DNA from: Haematococcus lacustris
Lineage: Eukaryota > Chlorophyta > Chlorophyceae > Chlamydomonadales > Haematococcaceae
DNA length: 64,000 nucleotides
Direction of reading: 5' to 3'
NCBI GenBank assembly: GCA_030144725.1
Contig: JASKMD010000025.1
Coordinates: forward strand, 3,515,716 to 3,579,715
Shown one piece after another: positions 55,501-64,000 of the stretch. The notes beneath the pieces are model-generated. The model had not been told where the DNA came from and ran no database searches. It saw only the letters and a program-made list of their open reading frames with translations. Position numbers and translations under genes: made by a program. Every line of letters begins with the position of its first letter. Within the stretch, counting starts at the first letter, position 1.

Positions 55501-57800
55501 TTGTGTGCATGGCTGCAGTTAGAGGAGGACATGGCGGAGGTGTCCATGGAGCGCTATGGGCGTGCCAAGCAGCTGGTGGTGTTCTTTGGAGCAGCTAGCA
55601 TTGGCACCAGGGGTGGCTGGGGTGCTGATGCAGTGCTGCGGGCCTGCTGCATGGTGGTGTGCAGGCCCAGGGGCACAGACCAGCGGCGGGGCAGGGTGGT
55701 GCTTGTAAATGAGCACCGCACCAGCCGGGTCAGCTCAGCAGTGAATGGCCAGCAGCCCTGTGAGAGGCAGCTGAACAAGCGCAGGGCCACCAGGCCTGCA
55801 GGCTGGAAGCCCCCAGCAGGGCAGGTGGAACCCCGCCTGCTGCGCCCAGCCTGGAGCCAGCAGCGTGACCAACCGGTGCGGGGCATGATGTGGTGCCCGG
55901 TGGTGCCCCCCCGCAAGCCCCCACAGGCCCCATGCAACAGCCAGGCAGACACACAGCCTGCAGCCTCAGAGCCTGGGCCCAGCACTCCCCTGCCAGCCAA
56001 GCGCAGCAAGCGCACCAAGGCTGAGCCGGCAGCTGAGCCCACCAAGGGCAAGGGCAAGGCTGCCAAAGCAAAGCCAGCACCACATCCAGGCAGGTGGCTG
56101 GACAGGGACTGCAATGCAGCGCTGAACATGCAGCGCATTGGAGAGAGCAAGTGGCGTCCACTGGAGCTGTGCTACTGGCCAGGTCAGGGAGCTCTGCCAG
56201 CCAAGGGCAAGGAGTACCCTGGCCTGGGCTACAAGCGAGTGCGAGACAAGCCACCCAAGGCCCAGCAGCAGCAGCCTGCTGAGGCACAGTAGTGTGTGCC
56301 CCCCCTTTGAGCTGTCATCAGCTTTCAATTAGTGCATGTTCTGTCATGCCAACTCTACGTCATAGCCCTGTCACAGGGGTCAGGCAATGCTATAGGTGGT
56401 AGGCGACCATGACCATGTGTATACCATGTGCAAGCCATGTGTATGCCATGTGTATGCCATGTGCATGGGAACTCCACACAGAAAAATCCACCGCTTTGTA
56501 GTGGTTCACAATTATTGTGTTCGACTGCAATGAAGGCTCAAGGTTGAGGGCCAAGGTGCTGTTCCATGCCTATCCAATATGTGTGCCCCGCAGCTGGAGT
56601 GTAGGCGACAAACAGTTACGGAAGCGCAAGGGCAGACGCAAGCAGCTGGTGATCTTTCTTCGTGAAGCTGGGCTGGGCTTGTGGGGTAGGATGCAGCAGA
56701 GTGCTCCTGGCCTTCCGCGCAGTGTTGAAGAGGCCCAGCAGGCGCAAGCAACGGACTGCCCGGCTTGGTCATGCTAATGGACGAGCACCGCACCCAAGCC
56801 CTGTAAGACCTGTAAGCACCGCACCCAAGCCCTGTAAGACACGGCTGAAATACTGGAGGCTACTGGGACTGAGGGCTACAAGCAGATCAGGTGAAGCTCC
56901 ATCTGGTGCACCCGGCCTGGAGCCAGCAGCACGTCTCAGGTGGCCCCATGCCAGCTCCCACAGCTCCCCAAGCAGCCAGGCAGCTACACAGTCAGTGACG
57001 TCAGAGCCAGGGCCCGGTGCACCCATGCCAGCCAAGCGAAGCAAGCGCAGCAAGGCTGAGCAGGTACACGAGCCCACCCCGCCCACCAAGGCACAGGCCA
57101 AGGCACAGGCCAAGTCTGCCATGGCCAAAGCAGTATCACAGCCAGGCAGGTAGGTACACCGGGACTACACTGCTGCGCTGAACGTGCAGCTCATTGGGGA
57201 AAGCTAGTGGCGCACGCTATAGCTGTGTTGGTGGCCAGAGCAGCCACCCCTGCCAGCCACACTATCTAGTCGTCCCTCATGGGGGTCAGGCAGTAGTGCA
57301 GGGAGTAGGCTTTGGCAATCTCGGGGACACTGCTGTAGACTTGGGCTGCTGGAGGAGGAAGAAGGCAAGGCAAGGCACAGGATCAGGCATTGCCCAGCGG
57401 GCCACATCATACTGACCTGTTCACAAATGTGCCATAGCTTGTACGATAGTCGTCCAAGACAGAGGAACCGTTTGCCCCAACAACTGTGCTGCGTTGCCTG
57501 CAAGTCACATGGAGACAAATTGACCTTGTGCTGTCTGTTGCCTTTGCAGCATCTACCTGTCATTTTGTCTCACATCTGTGGCCAGGAGATGTTCACAATG
57601 TGTTGAGCCTCCTCATCGGTGAGGAAGTTGTGGAAGTAGAAAGCGCGGGGTCGCCACGCTATGGTCTCAACCCAGGGCAGGCGCTGCGGTGCCTGGGGTT
57701 TGTAACTCTCCCCGCGCCATCCAATGAGTTGCTCGTCTAGCTCCCGGCCTAGGGCCATGGAAAGCATGAATACCAGTGTCACAGCTATGTACATTGACAT
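50395..57800 (-). CDS. Prolyl 4-hydroxylase alpha-subunit type, with C-terminal ShK domain
   Basis: An Fe(II)/2-oxoglutarate dioxygenase that hydroxylates proline in secretory or cell-wall proteins, in the ER/Golgi. Exons I can place, in transcription order: 57800-57574 (membrane anchor [32 protein letters not shown]), 57497-57417 ([20 protein letters not shown]), 53644-53536 ([10 protein letters not shown]), 53217-53145 ([10 protein letters not shown] with the HxD iron ligands), 53006 to about 52970 ([12 protein letters not shown]), 52094-51955 ([30 protein letters not shown] with the distal His and the 2-oxoglutarate Lys), 51125-50991 and 50505-50395 (ShK domain: [13 protein letters not shown], then NCMKSCRVC). 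The first four junctions are in frame; those around 52.9 and 51.9-51.2 kb are unresolved and may hide small exons. An earlier ATG at 57962 is possible. Intron 2 (53645-57416) is swollen by nested Fanzor elements. Confidence 0.85.
50597..50833 (+). mobile_element. Short internally deleted Fanzor-element derivative (MITE-like, ~240 bp)
   Basis: The element's 5' leader (ATCATACCAGCGACTGTGCC, GGAGTGCCCTTTGGAGGTGC, GAGAATGAGTGACATTGAC) is joined at about 50728 directly to the type-B tail (GTGCATGGGAACTCCACACA to GGCCAAGGTGCTG). All coding sequence is missing. A flanking direct repeat GCTGCCTGGTGCCCAC (50581-50596) / GCTGCCTGGTGTCCAC (50830-50845) matches at 15 of 16. It lies in the 3' part of the prolyl 4-hydroxylase gene, between the two ShK exons. 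Confidence 0.7.
52499..52540. repeat. Short (ATC)n microsatellite
   Basis: About 14 ATC units, in an intron of the prolyl 4-hydroxylase gene. Same motif as the long array at 34.6 kb. Confidence 0.9.
53860..54030 (+). pseudogene. Degenerate Fanzor 3' coding fragment
   Basis: Blocks matching the RuvC-III-downstream region: ATGGAGCGCATTGGGGACGG, GGGCTGAGCTGGTGACCAGA and CAGGGAGTACCCTGGGCTGG, ending in a remnant CCCAAGGCCTAGCAGG. Heavily mutated. Inside prolyl 4-hydroxylase intron 2. Confidence 0.6.
54114..54172 (-). mobile_element. Solo Fanzor-element tail inserted into an older Fanzor fragment
   Basis: In minus orientation, the last part of the type-B tail: CTTGTAGTGGTCCAC, the hairpin CACACTTAGTGTG, then to the terminal GGCCAAGGTGCTG. 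It is flanked by an 18-bp perfect direct repeat GCCCCACCTTCAGCACCT at 54096-54113 and 54173-54190. The net insertion is 77 bp. The repeat sequence itself belongs to an older Fanzor coding fragment, so this is nested. Confidence 0.8.
54173..54305 (+). pseudogene. Degenerate Fanzor central-domain fragment
   Basis: CCTGGCAGCGGCCAGC through GGGATGCAATGTGGGAGG resembles the segment of copy 2 at about 55180-55290 (the part encoding [18 protein letters not shown] to WDAVWEVY), with frameshifts. It was interrupted by the solo tail at 54114-54172. Confidence 0.6.
54432..56561 (+). mobile_element. Fanzor element copy 2 (2.1 kb, type-B tail), inside prolyl 4-hydroxylase intron 2
   Basis: Flanked by a direct repeat TTCCATGCCTA at 54421-54431 and 56562-56572; 15 bp match if the GCTG shared with the element end is counted. 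The left end begins AACGATCATACCAGCGACTG, like the leader of the 50.6-kb derivative, then jumps into the middle of the gene, so the N-terminal exons are deleted. The right end is the type-B tail ending GGCCAAGGTGCTG. It is antisense to the host gene. Confidence 0.85.
54454..56292 (+). pseudogene. Fanzor (TnpB-like predicted RNA-guided nuclease), nuclease half with RuvC-I, II, III
   Basis: Exon 54454-55370 encodes [51 protein letters not shown] and Ruv[18 protein letters not shown] (Asp codon 55008-55010), then [20 protein letters not shown] and FFKK. A GT-AG intron (55371-55518) precedes [40 protein letters not shown], Ruv[16 protein letters not shown] (Glu codon 55711-55713), the Lys-rich insert, and Ruv[22 protein letters not shown] (Asp codon 56107-56109), ending at TAG 56290-56292. 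All three catalytic acidic residues of the D-E-D set are present. Defects: the N-terminal ~400 residues are missing, and an in-frame TGA at 55056-55058 follows RuvC-I. The zinc-ribbon Cys pairs are largely lost (only NGQQPC and MMWCPVV remain). Family assignment rests on motif order and the TDGVSV / GIDPG / DExxT / RDxNAA signatures. Confidence 0.85.
56590..57290 (+). pseudogene. Degenerate Fanzor-family copy
   Basis: Follows copy 2 directly. It has recognisable blocks: CGCAAGCAGCTGGTGATCTT (cf. KQLVVFF), GGACGAGCACCGCACC at about 56780 (RuvC-II), the insert ([12 protein letters not shown] at about 57030-57065), and AACGTGCAGCTCATTGGGGA near 57181 (RuvC-III downstream). Many stops and gaps. 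The tail at about 57270-57320 has the GGGGGTCAGGCAGTAGTGCA block. Confidence 0.65.
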
Positions 57801-58188
57801 GATGATGCGATGAAGCGTGGGTCTTTGTATCTGCGTGCAAGTTATTGTACTTGCACCGCAACTTGCATGCATGCGCTTAGTGCCATACCGTTGCAATAAA
57901 AATGGAATGTTAATGCGCTGCCAAGGGTCGTGACCCGAACATAGAGACCAAGCACACACCAAGCACCAAAATCAAGCAAAGGTCAAGCCAGGGATAAGCG
58001 GCCATGTCCAGATGCATCCATTTACGCTATTGCTGAGTCTACGATTTCGATACGATACTTCCTTACGATACTTCCTTTATCAGCGCAACGGGCTGTAAGT
58101 GCTTTACATAGGAACCCTCACCGTATCACACCCACACCGGTTTGTCTTTTCGTTTTGAAGGTAGTGAATTGATCCCAACGCCAAGCAA

Positions 58189-58193
58189 TTACA
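58189..58193 (-). terminator. TGTAA polyadenylation signal after the cyclophilin gene
   Basis: TTACA on the plus strand, about 145 nt downstream of the cyclophilin stop in transcription direction. Confidence 0.5.
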
Positions 58194-58335
58194 AGCAGTC
58201 GGGAACACTTAGAACACACTGTCACACATGCTTACACATGCTTGCACATGCGGCCAACTTTCAACGCTTCGCACGAGACCCACAAAGAGCTTATACTGCG
58301 TGGACAAGCGCAAACACCAGGAACATAAGAATGCA

Positions 58336-61302
58336 TTAAACCAACCCGCCCCCTGACACAATTACGCGTTTGAGAGGCCGATTAAACCCTTTCTCTGCCG
58401 TGGTGGCGCGCTTGTCTCCCATGGCCTTGGCCGCCTGCACACCGCAACAGCAGCAGGAGCTCGAGCTTAGTGACACTGGTCTACGCAAAGCAGCGAGTGG
58501 TTATGCTGGCGGCTGCTGCAGGTCTGCAAGTATCAGTCGCAAGTCTGCAAGTATCAGTCGCGAGTCGCAAGTCGCAAGTCTGCAGTCTGCAAGTATCAGT
58601 ATGCGCGATGTGAGGAGTAACACACTCCCGCAGATTTCAAATGAATGCAAGCGTGAGCGCCATTGTGAGGGTACCTCACCGCAAAGAAAGGGCCATCAAA
58701 ATAGCTGTCTCTGGGCCGAGCAAAGGGCAGAGCACCAATTGCGTCCACCACATCTTGCCCCTCTACCACCTGGAATACAGTGGCAGCGCCAGTGGCAGCA
58801 GCAGATGCACTTGTCAGCAGTGATGCAGCAGATGCACGTGTCAGACAAAGTGTTGAGAGAGCATTATAGTGTGCACCACGGTAGCTCCCTCACAGCTTCG
58901 CTATGGCGCCACTCTACTGCATGGCTACACATCAAACCAACAGCCTCATGACCACACCCTTATAGAAATCTTGCACAACACCTTTCCCCTGGCAGGACTG
59001 TTCTGCAGCACCTGGCCACCTGCCTGGCCCACAATGAGGTTGGTGCGGTCCAGGCTGCTTTCCGGCATGCGAGTGATGGTGAAGGTGGTACCGTTGGCTG
59101 CCAGCCCCCCGGCCTCAATCACCATGGTGACCAGCTGGCCATTCCGGGCCACCAGCTTCTCTTGGGTGGGTCTGCGGTCAGCAGGCATTGCAGGGAGGCA
59201 GACGAGCCAGCCAGCTTTCCCAAACCCCTTCTCAGCCCTCCCACCTCATCATTCCCAGCCCTTCCACATCTCCCGTTCTAGCCCTTTCATTTAATCCCTC
59301 CCAGCACTTCCACCTCCACATTGACCAAGCAAACAGATCCATGAATAGTTTTGCATGCTAACCCTGCCCTTTCCTCACTACATCTCCCTGCCCTCCTCCA
59401 CTCCAGCCCCCTCACTGTCCCCCAGCTCCCCACCCACCCTCTGCCCACCTCTCCACAGGGTCCCGCACTACTAGGGACACAAGGCCAGGGCCTTGGTGGC
59501 TGCGGCTCTGCACCTCCAGCTCCCTCTCCAGCGCCTCCAGGCTAGCACCACCAGCAATGGGCGAGTCCCCGGTGGCGCTGTAGCTCAGGGTGGTGGCGCC
59601 TTCACACCGGATGTAGGTCTGAGAGCAGGGGAGGGGGAGGGTGGTAAGGAGCCAAGACATGCCCGCAACTACCCTGACACAGGGAGTGACATCTCAAATC
59701 AGGCCAGATGATGTCTCACATCAAGCTGTGCTGGAGTGTGGCCAAGCCTGCAAACACAGAACCCTAAACCTAACCCTAGTCTGGGGCGTGAGGTAAGCTA
59801 GGTCAGCTGTATGGGTTGATGTCTGGCAAGAAGAGTAAGACCCAGACGTGCACATCGTGGTCAGAGTAGATGAGGTTCCTTGACAAGGGCAGAGAGTGCT
59901 CTTGGCTGGCATGCAAGTGATTGCAAAACTGAGCACCCAAGACCCAGCAGCAGCAGCAAGAGCCTGCAGCACAGTAGAGTGTGCCATGTCTACAGCTGTG
60001 CCAGCTTGCATTAGAGCATGCCTGTCATGCCAAACTGGCTTGTCGCCCCTTTGAGGTCAGGCAACAGTGCAGGGGTAAGGCAACCGCAGGCTCATCAACA
60101 CTGTTGTGGACGTGATTGGTCTGAGGCTATTGTGAAAGATATCTATCCTGCCACCCTGGACACCTCATGGTGCATGGGGGGCATGGCTAACTCCATAACA
60201 AGCTGGGCAGGTTGCTGGACTTGGGCAGGTGCCAGCGCATAACAAGCTGGGCAGGGGTGGGTGCCAGCGCTACCTTGGCCCTCAACCTTGAGCCTTAATT
60301 GCAGTCGAACACTCATTGTGGACCACTACAAAACGGTGTTTTGTCTGTGTGGAGTTCCCTTGCACATGGCATACACATGGCCTACACATGGCATACACAT
60401 GGTCATGGTCGCCTACGCATGACTGGGACTGGGGCGCAAGTGGTAGCAGCAGCGCCCAGGCCAACGCCCGAGAACATCTGTATGGGGTGGAGGGGAAACC
60501 GACAGTGGCCAATCGTGTGTGTGGATATGCACGAGGGCGGCGCTGGTCGCAGGGAGCATGCATTTGAGTTTTGATGTAGGCCCCCCAGGACGTCCATCCA
60601 CACCTACTGCACGCAGCGATGTTGCAATGGTGGTCGCATGCCAGGAGCCACGAGGGCAGGACGGAATGCATGTCCATACACCGCTTTGTTCACACAGGGC
60701 GTAGAGTTCACTCACTTACTGGGAAGATACCGTCAAAGCGTGCCAGCCGGTAGCCCACCCCCTCCTTGCCTATTGACAGGTCTCTGAACCGAGCGCTGCC
60801 CACCGTCACATCTGGGAAGAGCTGGACAACAATGCGGCCCAGCGCCTTGCCCTCCAGTTTGACATCTAGGTACACCTGCAGGAGTCCATGCAAGACCGCC
60901 AGCCTCTCTAATGTTGTCAGCAGAAGCATTGGCAAACCTGACAGAAGGGGTGTGCCTGGCATGGGTTTACTTCAGGCTAGGCTGGGGCTGGGCGAGGTGG
61001 AGCAACTGAAACTGAAGTGACGAGTGTGTTGGCGTGGAGATGGAATTGATAAACTGGCATCGAACCTTGTCACTGGCTCTATTGGCCTCAAGCGTAGGCA
61101 TGGACGCTTCGTCCGCCCTGGTCACGGATGGGTGTACTACCCTTCCAGCAGCAAGAAAACTGACGCCAGCAAGCAATTGTCGCCGTCCTGGTTCCGGGAG
61201 CGCAGCTGCAGCGCATCGCAGTGCTTGACTGCGTCCAGCTCCTAAACCGGGATGTATTGGTGCTAGTGTGCCCTTCACCACTACACTTGTTGCGCTAAGC
61301 AT
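58336..61302 (-). CDS. Thylakoid-lumen cyclophilin-type PPIase (CYP26-2/CYP28-like)
   Basis: A peptidyl-prolyl cis-trans isomerase fold protein of the chloroplast. Six exons in transcription order: 61302-61066, 60875-60720, 59618-59449, 59171-59024, 58769-58680, 58434-58336; total 900 nt, 299 aa, closed frame. Exon 1 holds a transit peptide and then a twin-arginine lumen signal (PGRRQLLAGVSFLAAG). Exon 2 begins the cyclophilin fold: VYLDVKLEGKALGRIVVQLF. The rest follows the divergent plant CYP26-2/CYP28 group: LVSLVVRDPVERPTQEKLVA, NGTTFTITRMPESSLDRTNL, VVEGQDVVDAIGALPFARPR, AMGDKRATTAEKGFNRPLKR, with the stop after SGGGLV. Canonical PPIase active-site residues are poorly conserved in this group, so catalysis is uncertain. 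The intron after 59024 appears to use a GC donor (CAG/GCAGGT). Confidence 0.85.
59850..60110 (+). pseudogene. Degenerate Fanzor 3' fragment with old-type tail
   Basis: AAGGGCAGAGAGTGCTCTTG and CAAAACTGAGCACCCAAGACC then CAGCAGCAGC and a TAG resemble the last coding bases. The tail follows with GAGCATGCCTGTCATGCCAA and GAGGTCAGGCAACAGTGCAG. It lies inside a cyclophilin-gene intron. Confidence 0.6.
60271..60425 (-). mobile_element. Fanzor-element tail fragment, ~150 bp
   Basis: In minus orientation it starts within the tail (TAGGCGACCATGACCATGTG, then repeated CATGTGTATGCC units) and ends GAGGGCCAAGGTAGCG; the last bases differ from the usual AAGGTGCTG. Present in a cyclophilin-gene intron. 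No clear flanking duplication. Confidence 0.7.
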
Positions 61303-62016
61303 TGAGCGGGGCGATGGCAGTTCACACTCCCCTCCCCGCCAGTGGCTGTGAAAATGCCCAGCCCGATATGGCGTCGTTTTGTACAGTATATCCCCGGCAC
61401 AATCTCCCAATCGCACATCACTTATCACTTCTTTTGCAAAAGAGCGTCCAGTTACGGCAGATGACCTACCCAGCCACATACGGCAATGTATGTTGCATTG
61501 GTTGCTTGCTAATTCACGGTATGCTATGAAGATGCGACCCAAACGCTGTCCTGGTCAGCGGCAGGCACATCCGCTGTCACTGTTGACTATAGGGGGGAGC
61601 CCTTCTGCCAACGAGCAGGAATATAACTTGTAGCAAAGTACCGGAAATTGTGGGTATGATAGTGGGCTACCCCTCCCATTGAACCACCAACCCCCCTAAC
61701 GATAAGGGACAACGGCTTTTCCGGACTCATTTCTGCACCGATTCACACGCGGATTGAAGCGTCGGAGAGCGGCTGCGCTGAGGCACACGCTGAGCCGGTA
61801 GGGCATGTTGCCGGGTATCCGACCCTACCGAGCCTGCGGACTTGATGTACGTTGACCCAGTAGCAGTAAGTCCCTTTTTAACGCGATGGATAGTGCGCGA
61901 TGTGTTAGGAGCCCGACCCCATGTCCAACATGATAACCAACATGCGCTGGCTCAGGGGCTCTGAAACTTGGAGGAGACCACAGTAGGAGCACAGCAGTGG
62001 CAGCTGCATCAATCCC
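61303..62016. promoter_or_regulatory. Upstream region of the cyclophilin gene
   Basis: Lies between the cyclophilin start (minus) and the next plus-strand frame, so it should hold the cyclophilin promoter. I see no further gene or repeat of note. Confidence 0.3.
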
Positions 62017-63240
62017 TTGTGGATTAGGCTCCAAAAGGTGGGCAAACCCTCCTCCATGCTGCCCACTCTGCTGATGCTGGTCTCACGACCATCGAACTCA
62101 ATCGAACTCTCCAGCCTTGCGTCACTGGTTAGGGAACGCACTGTGGACCCCCTGCTAAGTTCTCATCTATTGTTGACAATTATCAAGAGGGGTTTTAGGA
62201 GCTGGCGTGTGCACATGCCTGCAGGCATGGGCTTGTCCTCCAAATCCCACCCCTACAGACAGAAGGGGGGCCATGCTGCCCGCTGTGCATGTTGTGCAAC
62301 GTGTACGCCAGCTGGCAGCACAGGCTGGGTGGAGATCCATGTGGAGGGGGAGGCAGCTTTCTACAGCTCCGGACGCAGCCACACAGCCATTGGCCAGGTC
62401 ACAGCCATGATGTATGAACTCATCAGGGCCTGCAGCAACCTGGAGCCTCAACAGGTTCCACTGGCCCACAGAGCATGTGCTGAGGCTGCTGCAGCTGAGC
62501 ATGCTGTGTGCCAGCGGCTGCGGGGGCAGGAGCCAGCCAGCCAGCTCCAGCCCATGCCCCGTCTCAGCTCCACACCCACGCAAGCACCTGCACAGCCTGG
62601 GCCAGCCCATGCGCCCTGCCCCCACCATCTCCCAGACCAGCCACCCTCGCACCCATCACAGCTGCAGGTGTCCAGCCAGCACCACCCGGCCCTGCCGGCA
62701 CTGCTGCACCTACCGGGGCTCTCCATCCTCACTAGGCCTGCCACCAACCCTGTGACCTCACCTGCCGTGGAGCAGCAGCCCATCATGTGAGTGCCCCTGG
62801 TGGATGATGGGCTGACATGACATGCACAACATCAGTTGCACACTCAGGTTGCAGCCTGTTTCCACCCATTCCACCTAGCACCCTTGTGAAAGCACCACTC
62901 GTCACACTCGTCACACTCCACACCACTGAGGAGCAGGACGAGCAGACCATGCCAGTGTGGGTCATCACAAGTGTGGGTCATCACAAAGCCCTTTGTAGCC
63001 ATGCCCATGTTCGATCAGAAGAGGGATGACAAGCATTGGGACGATGAGTGCCTCACCCTTCTGTGCTCATTTGCACCAGACAGCGTGATGCAGTTGTGCA
63101 CCTTGGGCAAGAAGCTGAGCGTGAAGATGTTAAACGAGTATTGCAAGGCAGTGGGGTTGTGTGTGCCAGTCGGCACCTTGCGTGCTGACCTACGATACAT
63201 GGTGCTGCAGCATTTAAATGAGCAGGCAGAGTGCGACTGA
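62017..63240 (+). CDS. Hypothetical two-exon gene with a SAP-like C-terminus and a 16-bp frameshifting duplication
   Basis: Exon A runs to 62786 (WVEIHVEGEAAFYSSGRSHT; MMYELIRACSNLEPQQVP; a Pro/Ser/Gln-rich tail ending AVEQQPI) with a GTGAGTG donor. Exon B is 62879-63240, starting LVKAPLVTLVTLHTTEEQDE. In exon B a 16-bp tandem duplication (GTGTGGGTCATCACAA at 62955-62970 and 62971-62986) breaks the frame. Ignoring one copy, the protein continues KPFVAMPMFDQKRDDKHWDD and KKLSVKMLNEYCKAVGLCVP, GTLRADLRYMVLQHL, which resembles a SAP DNA-binding motif. The start of exon A is uncertain. Family unknown; it could be a transposon remnant. Confidence 0.4.
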
Positions 63241-64000
63241 GCTGGCTGTAATGTGGCTGTGATGACGTTGAGAAAATTGGGCTCCATGCGTAAAGTGTAC
63301 CGCAGTGTACCGCAGCGAAGAACTCTGCATCCTGCGTTGTGGGTGTTGTGAAGCAGCATTACAAAGGCCCATTGCGCAGAGCGAAACCGTTCGCGTGCCT
63401 GGCAGACTGCCGGTCACCGTAGGGTGCCAGCAGCTCGGGCGCGCAGGCGCAAGCGCAACGCAAAGGTAAGTCGTTCCGCGTAAAAATGACAAGTCAACTC
63501 TCACCAGGCACGCCGCAAAGTCAAATGTCCCTTACGTGGTAGCCAGTGGAGGGGTAGCCAGTGTATGTAAAGTCCACGTGTGCTAGACTCGAGCATTGAG
63601 ATGCAAGATATGTGCGACCACTATATGTTGCGCTTCTATACATATACATTTACACATGCATACATGGCATGAACATGTGGACACCTCTCCTGCCCTCCCA
63701 CAAACATGCCACTCCCCTGCTTGCCATCCACCTGCCTCCCATCAACACTCCCATGTGCATCCCTCCTGCCTGACCACCTGACTGCAGGTGCAACCATTGT
63801 TGTTGATGATGAGGCAAGGCCATGGGGGGAGATAGTAGAGGTAACTGCATAGGGTGCAGTCACCGTAGCAGGTTGGGAATGCCTGACTGGCTTGCAGTGT
63901 TGCTGAGCTGCGTTGCGTATTTGGCCCGCATCCGTGAAGCCTGGATTGGCACCTTTCCAACTGCCAGCATGTGCTTGGTCCTGCCCACCCCGCCCCGCCC
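63241..64000. other. Right-edge region, no gene seen
   Basis: No convincing exon or repeat structure on either strand. Confidence 0.4.

Overview
This window looks like nuclear DNA from a GC-rich, intron-dense chlorophycean green alga, probably Haematococcus- or Chlamydomonas-like; the exact organism is an inference. The reasons are short exons with GT-AG (occasionally GC-AG) introns, TGTAA poly(A) signals after several genes, long G-rich and CAG-type repeats in introns, a thylakoid-lumen cyclophilin with a twin-arginine signal, and a flagellar-type CH-domain protein. I assembled gene models by eye from protein-family similarity and splice sites. For PEPCK, SPATA4-like, PSMA4, GATA, ZNRD2-like and the cyclophilin, the exon lengths sum to a multiple of three and the reading frame closes.

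Layout. 0.2-1.8 kb (-): unidentified helical-protein gene, running off the left edge. 2.5-7.9 kb (+): ATP-type phosphoenolpyruvate carboxykinase, 13 exons. 8.7-10.0 kb: pieces of a Fanzor-type element. 10.1-16.8 kb (-): very large Ala/Pro/basic-patch protein with a tandem TPSR array that enters a 500-N gap. 17.3-19.4 kb (+): C-terminal half of a WDR76/CMR1-type WD40 protein. 21.7-23.4 kb (-): ZNRD2/SSSCA1-like zinc-ribbon protein. 26.9-31.5 kb (-): SPATA4-like CH-domain protein. 32.6-35.5 kb (+): proteasome subunit alpha-4. 36.9-41.4 kb (-): GATA-finger protein. 41.9-47 kb: transposon-rich, with a 672-bp hAT-like element and a 0.95-kb element with 27-bp terminal inverted repeats. 50.4-57.8 kb (-): prolyl 4-hydroxylase with a C-terminal ShK domain. 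58.3-61.3 kb (-): thylakoid-lumen cyclophilin. 62.0-63.2 kb (+): hypothetical gene broken by a 16-bp tandem duplication.

The most interesting system is a multi-copy repeat family that encodes a Fanzor (eukaryotic TnpB-like, predicted RNA-guided nuclease) protein. About a dozen copies or fragments are visible. Two long copies carry complementary damage. One (28.0-30.9 kb) keeps the N-terminal half and RuvC-II/III but has lost the RuvC-I core. The other (54.4-56.6 kb) has lost the N-terminal half but keeps RuvC-I, II and III. Both lie antisense inside introns of conserved genes (SPATA4-like and prolyl 4-hydroxylase) and are flanked by direct repeats of 9-15 bp. Several other copies, some of only 77-82 bp, share the same 3' end, have different 5' ends and are also flanked by direct repeats. 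This 3'-anchored, 5'-truncated pattern resembles target-primed retroposition more than the cut-and-paste or IS605-like behaviour usually associated with TnpB/Fanzor. The conserved 3' tail can form small hairpins, one with a compensatory base-pair change, and is a candidate for the nuclease's guide-RNA scaffold.
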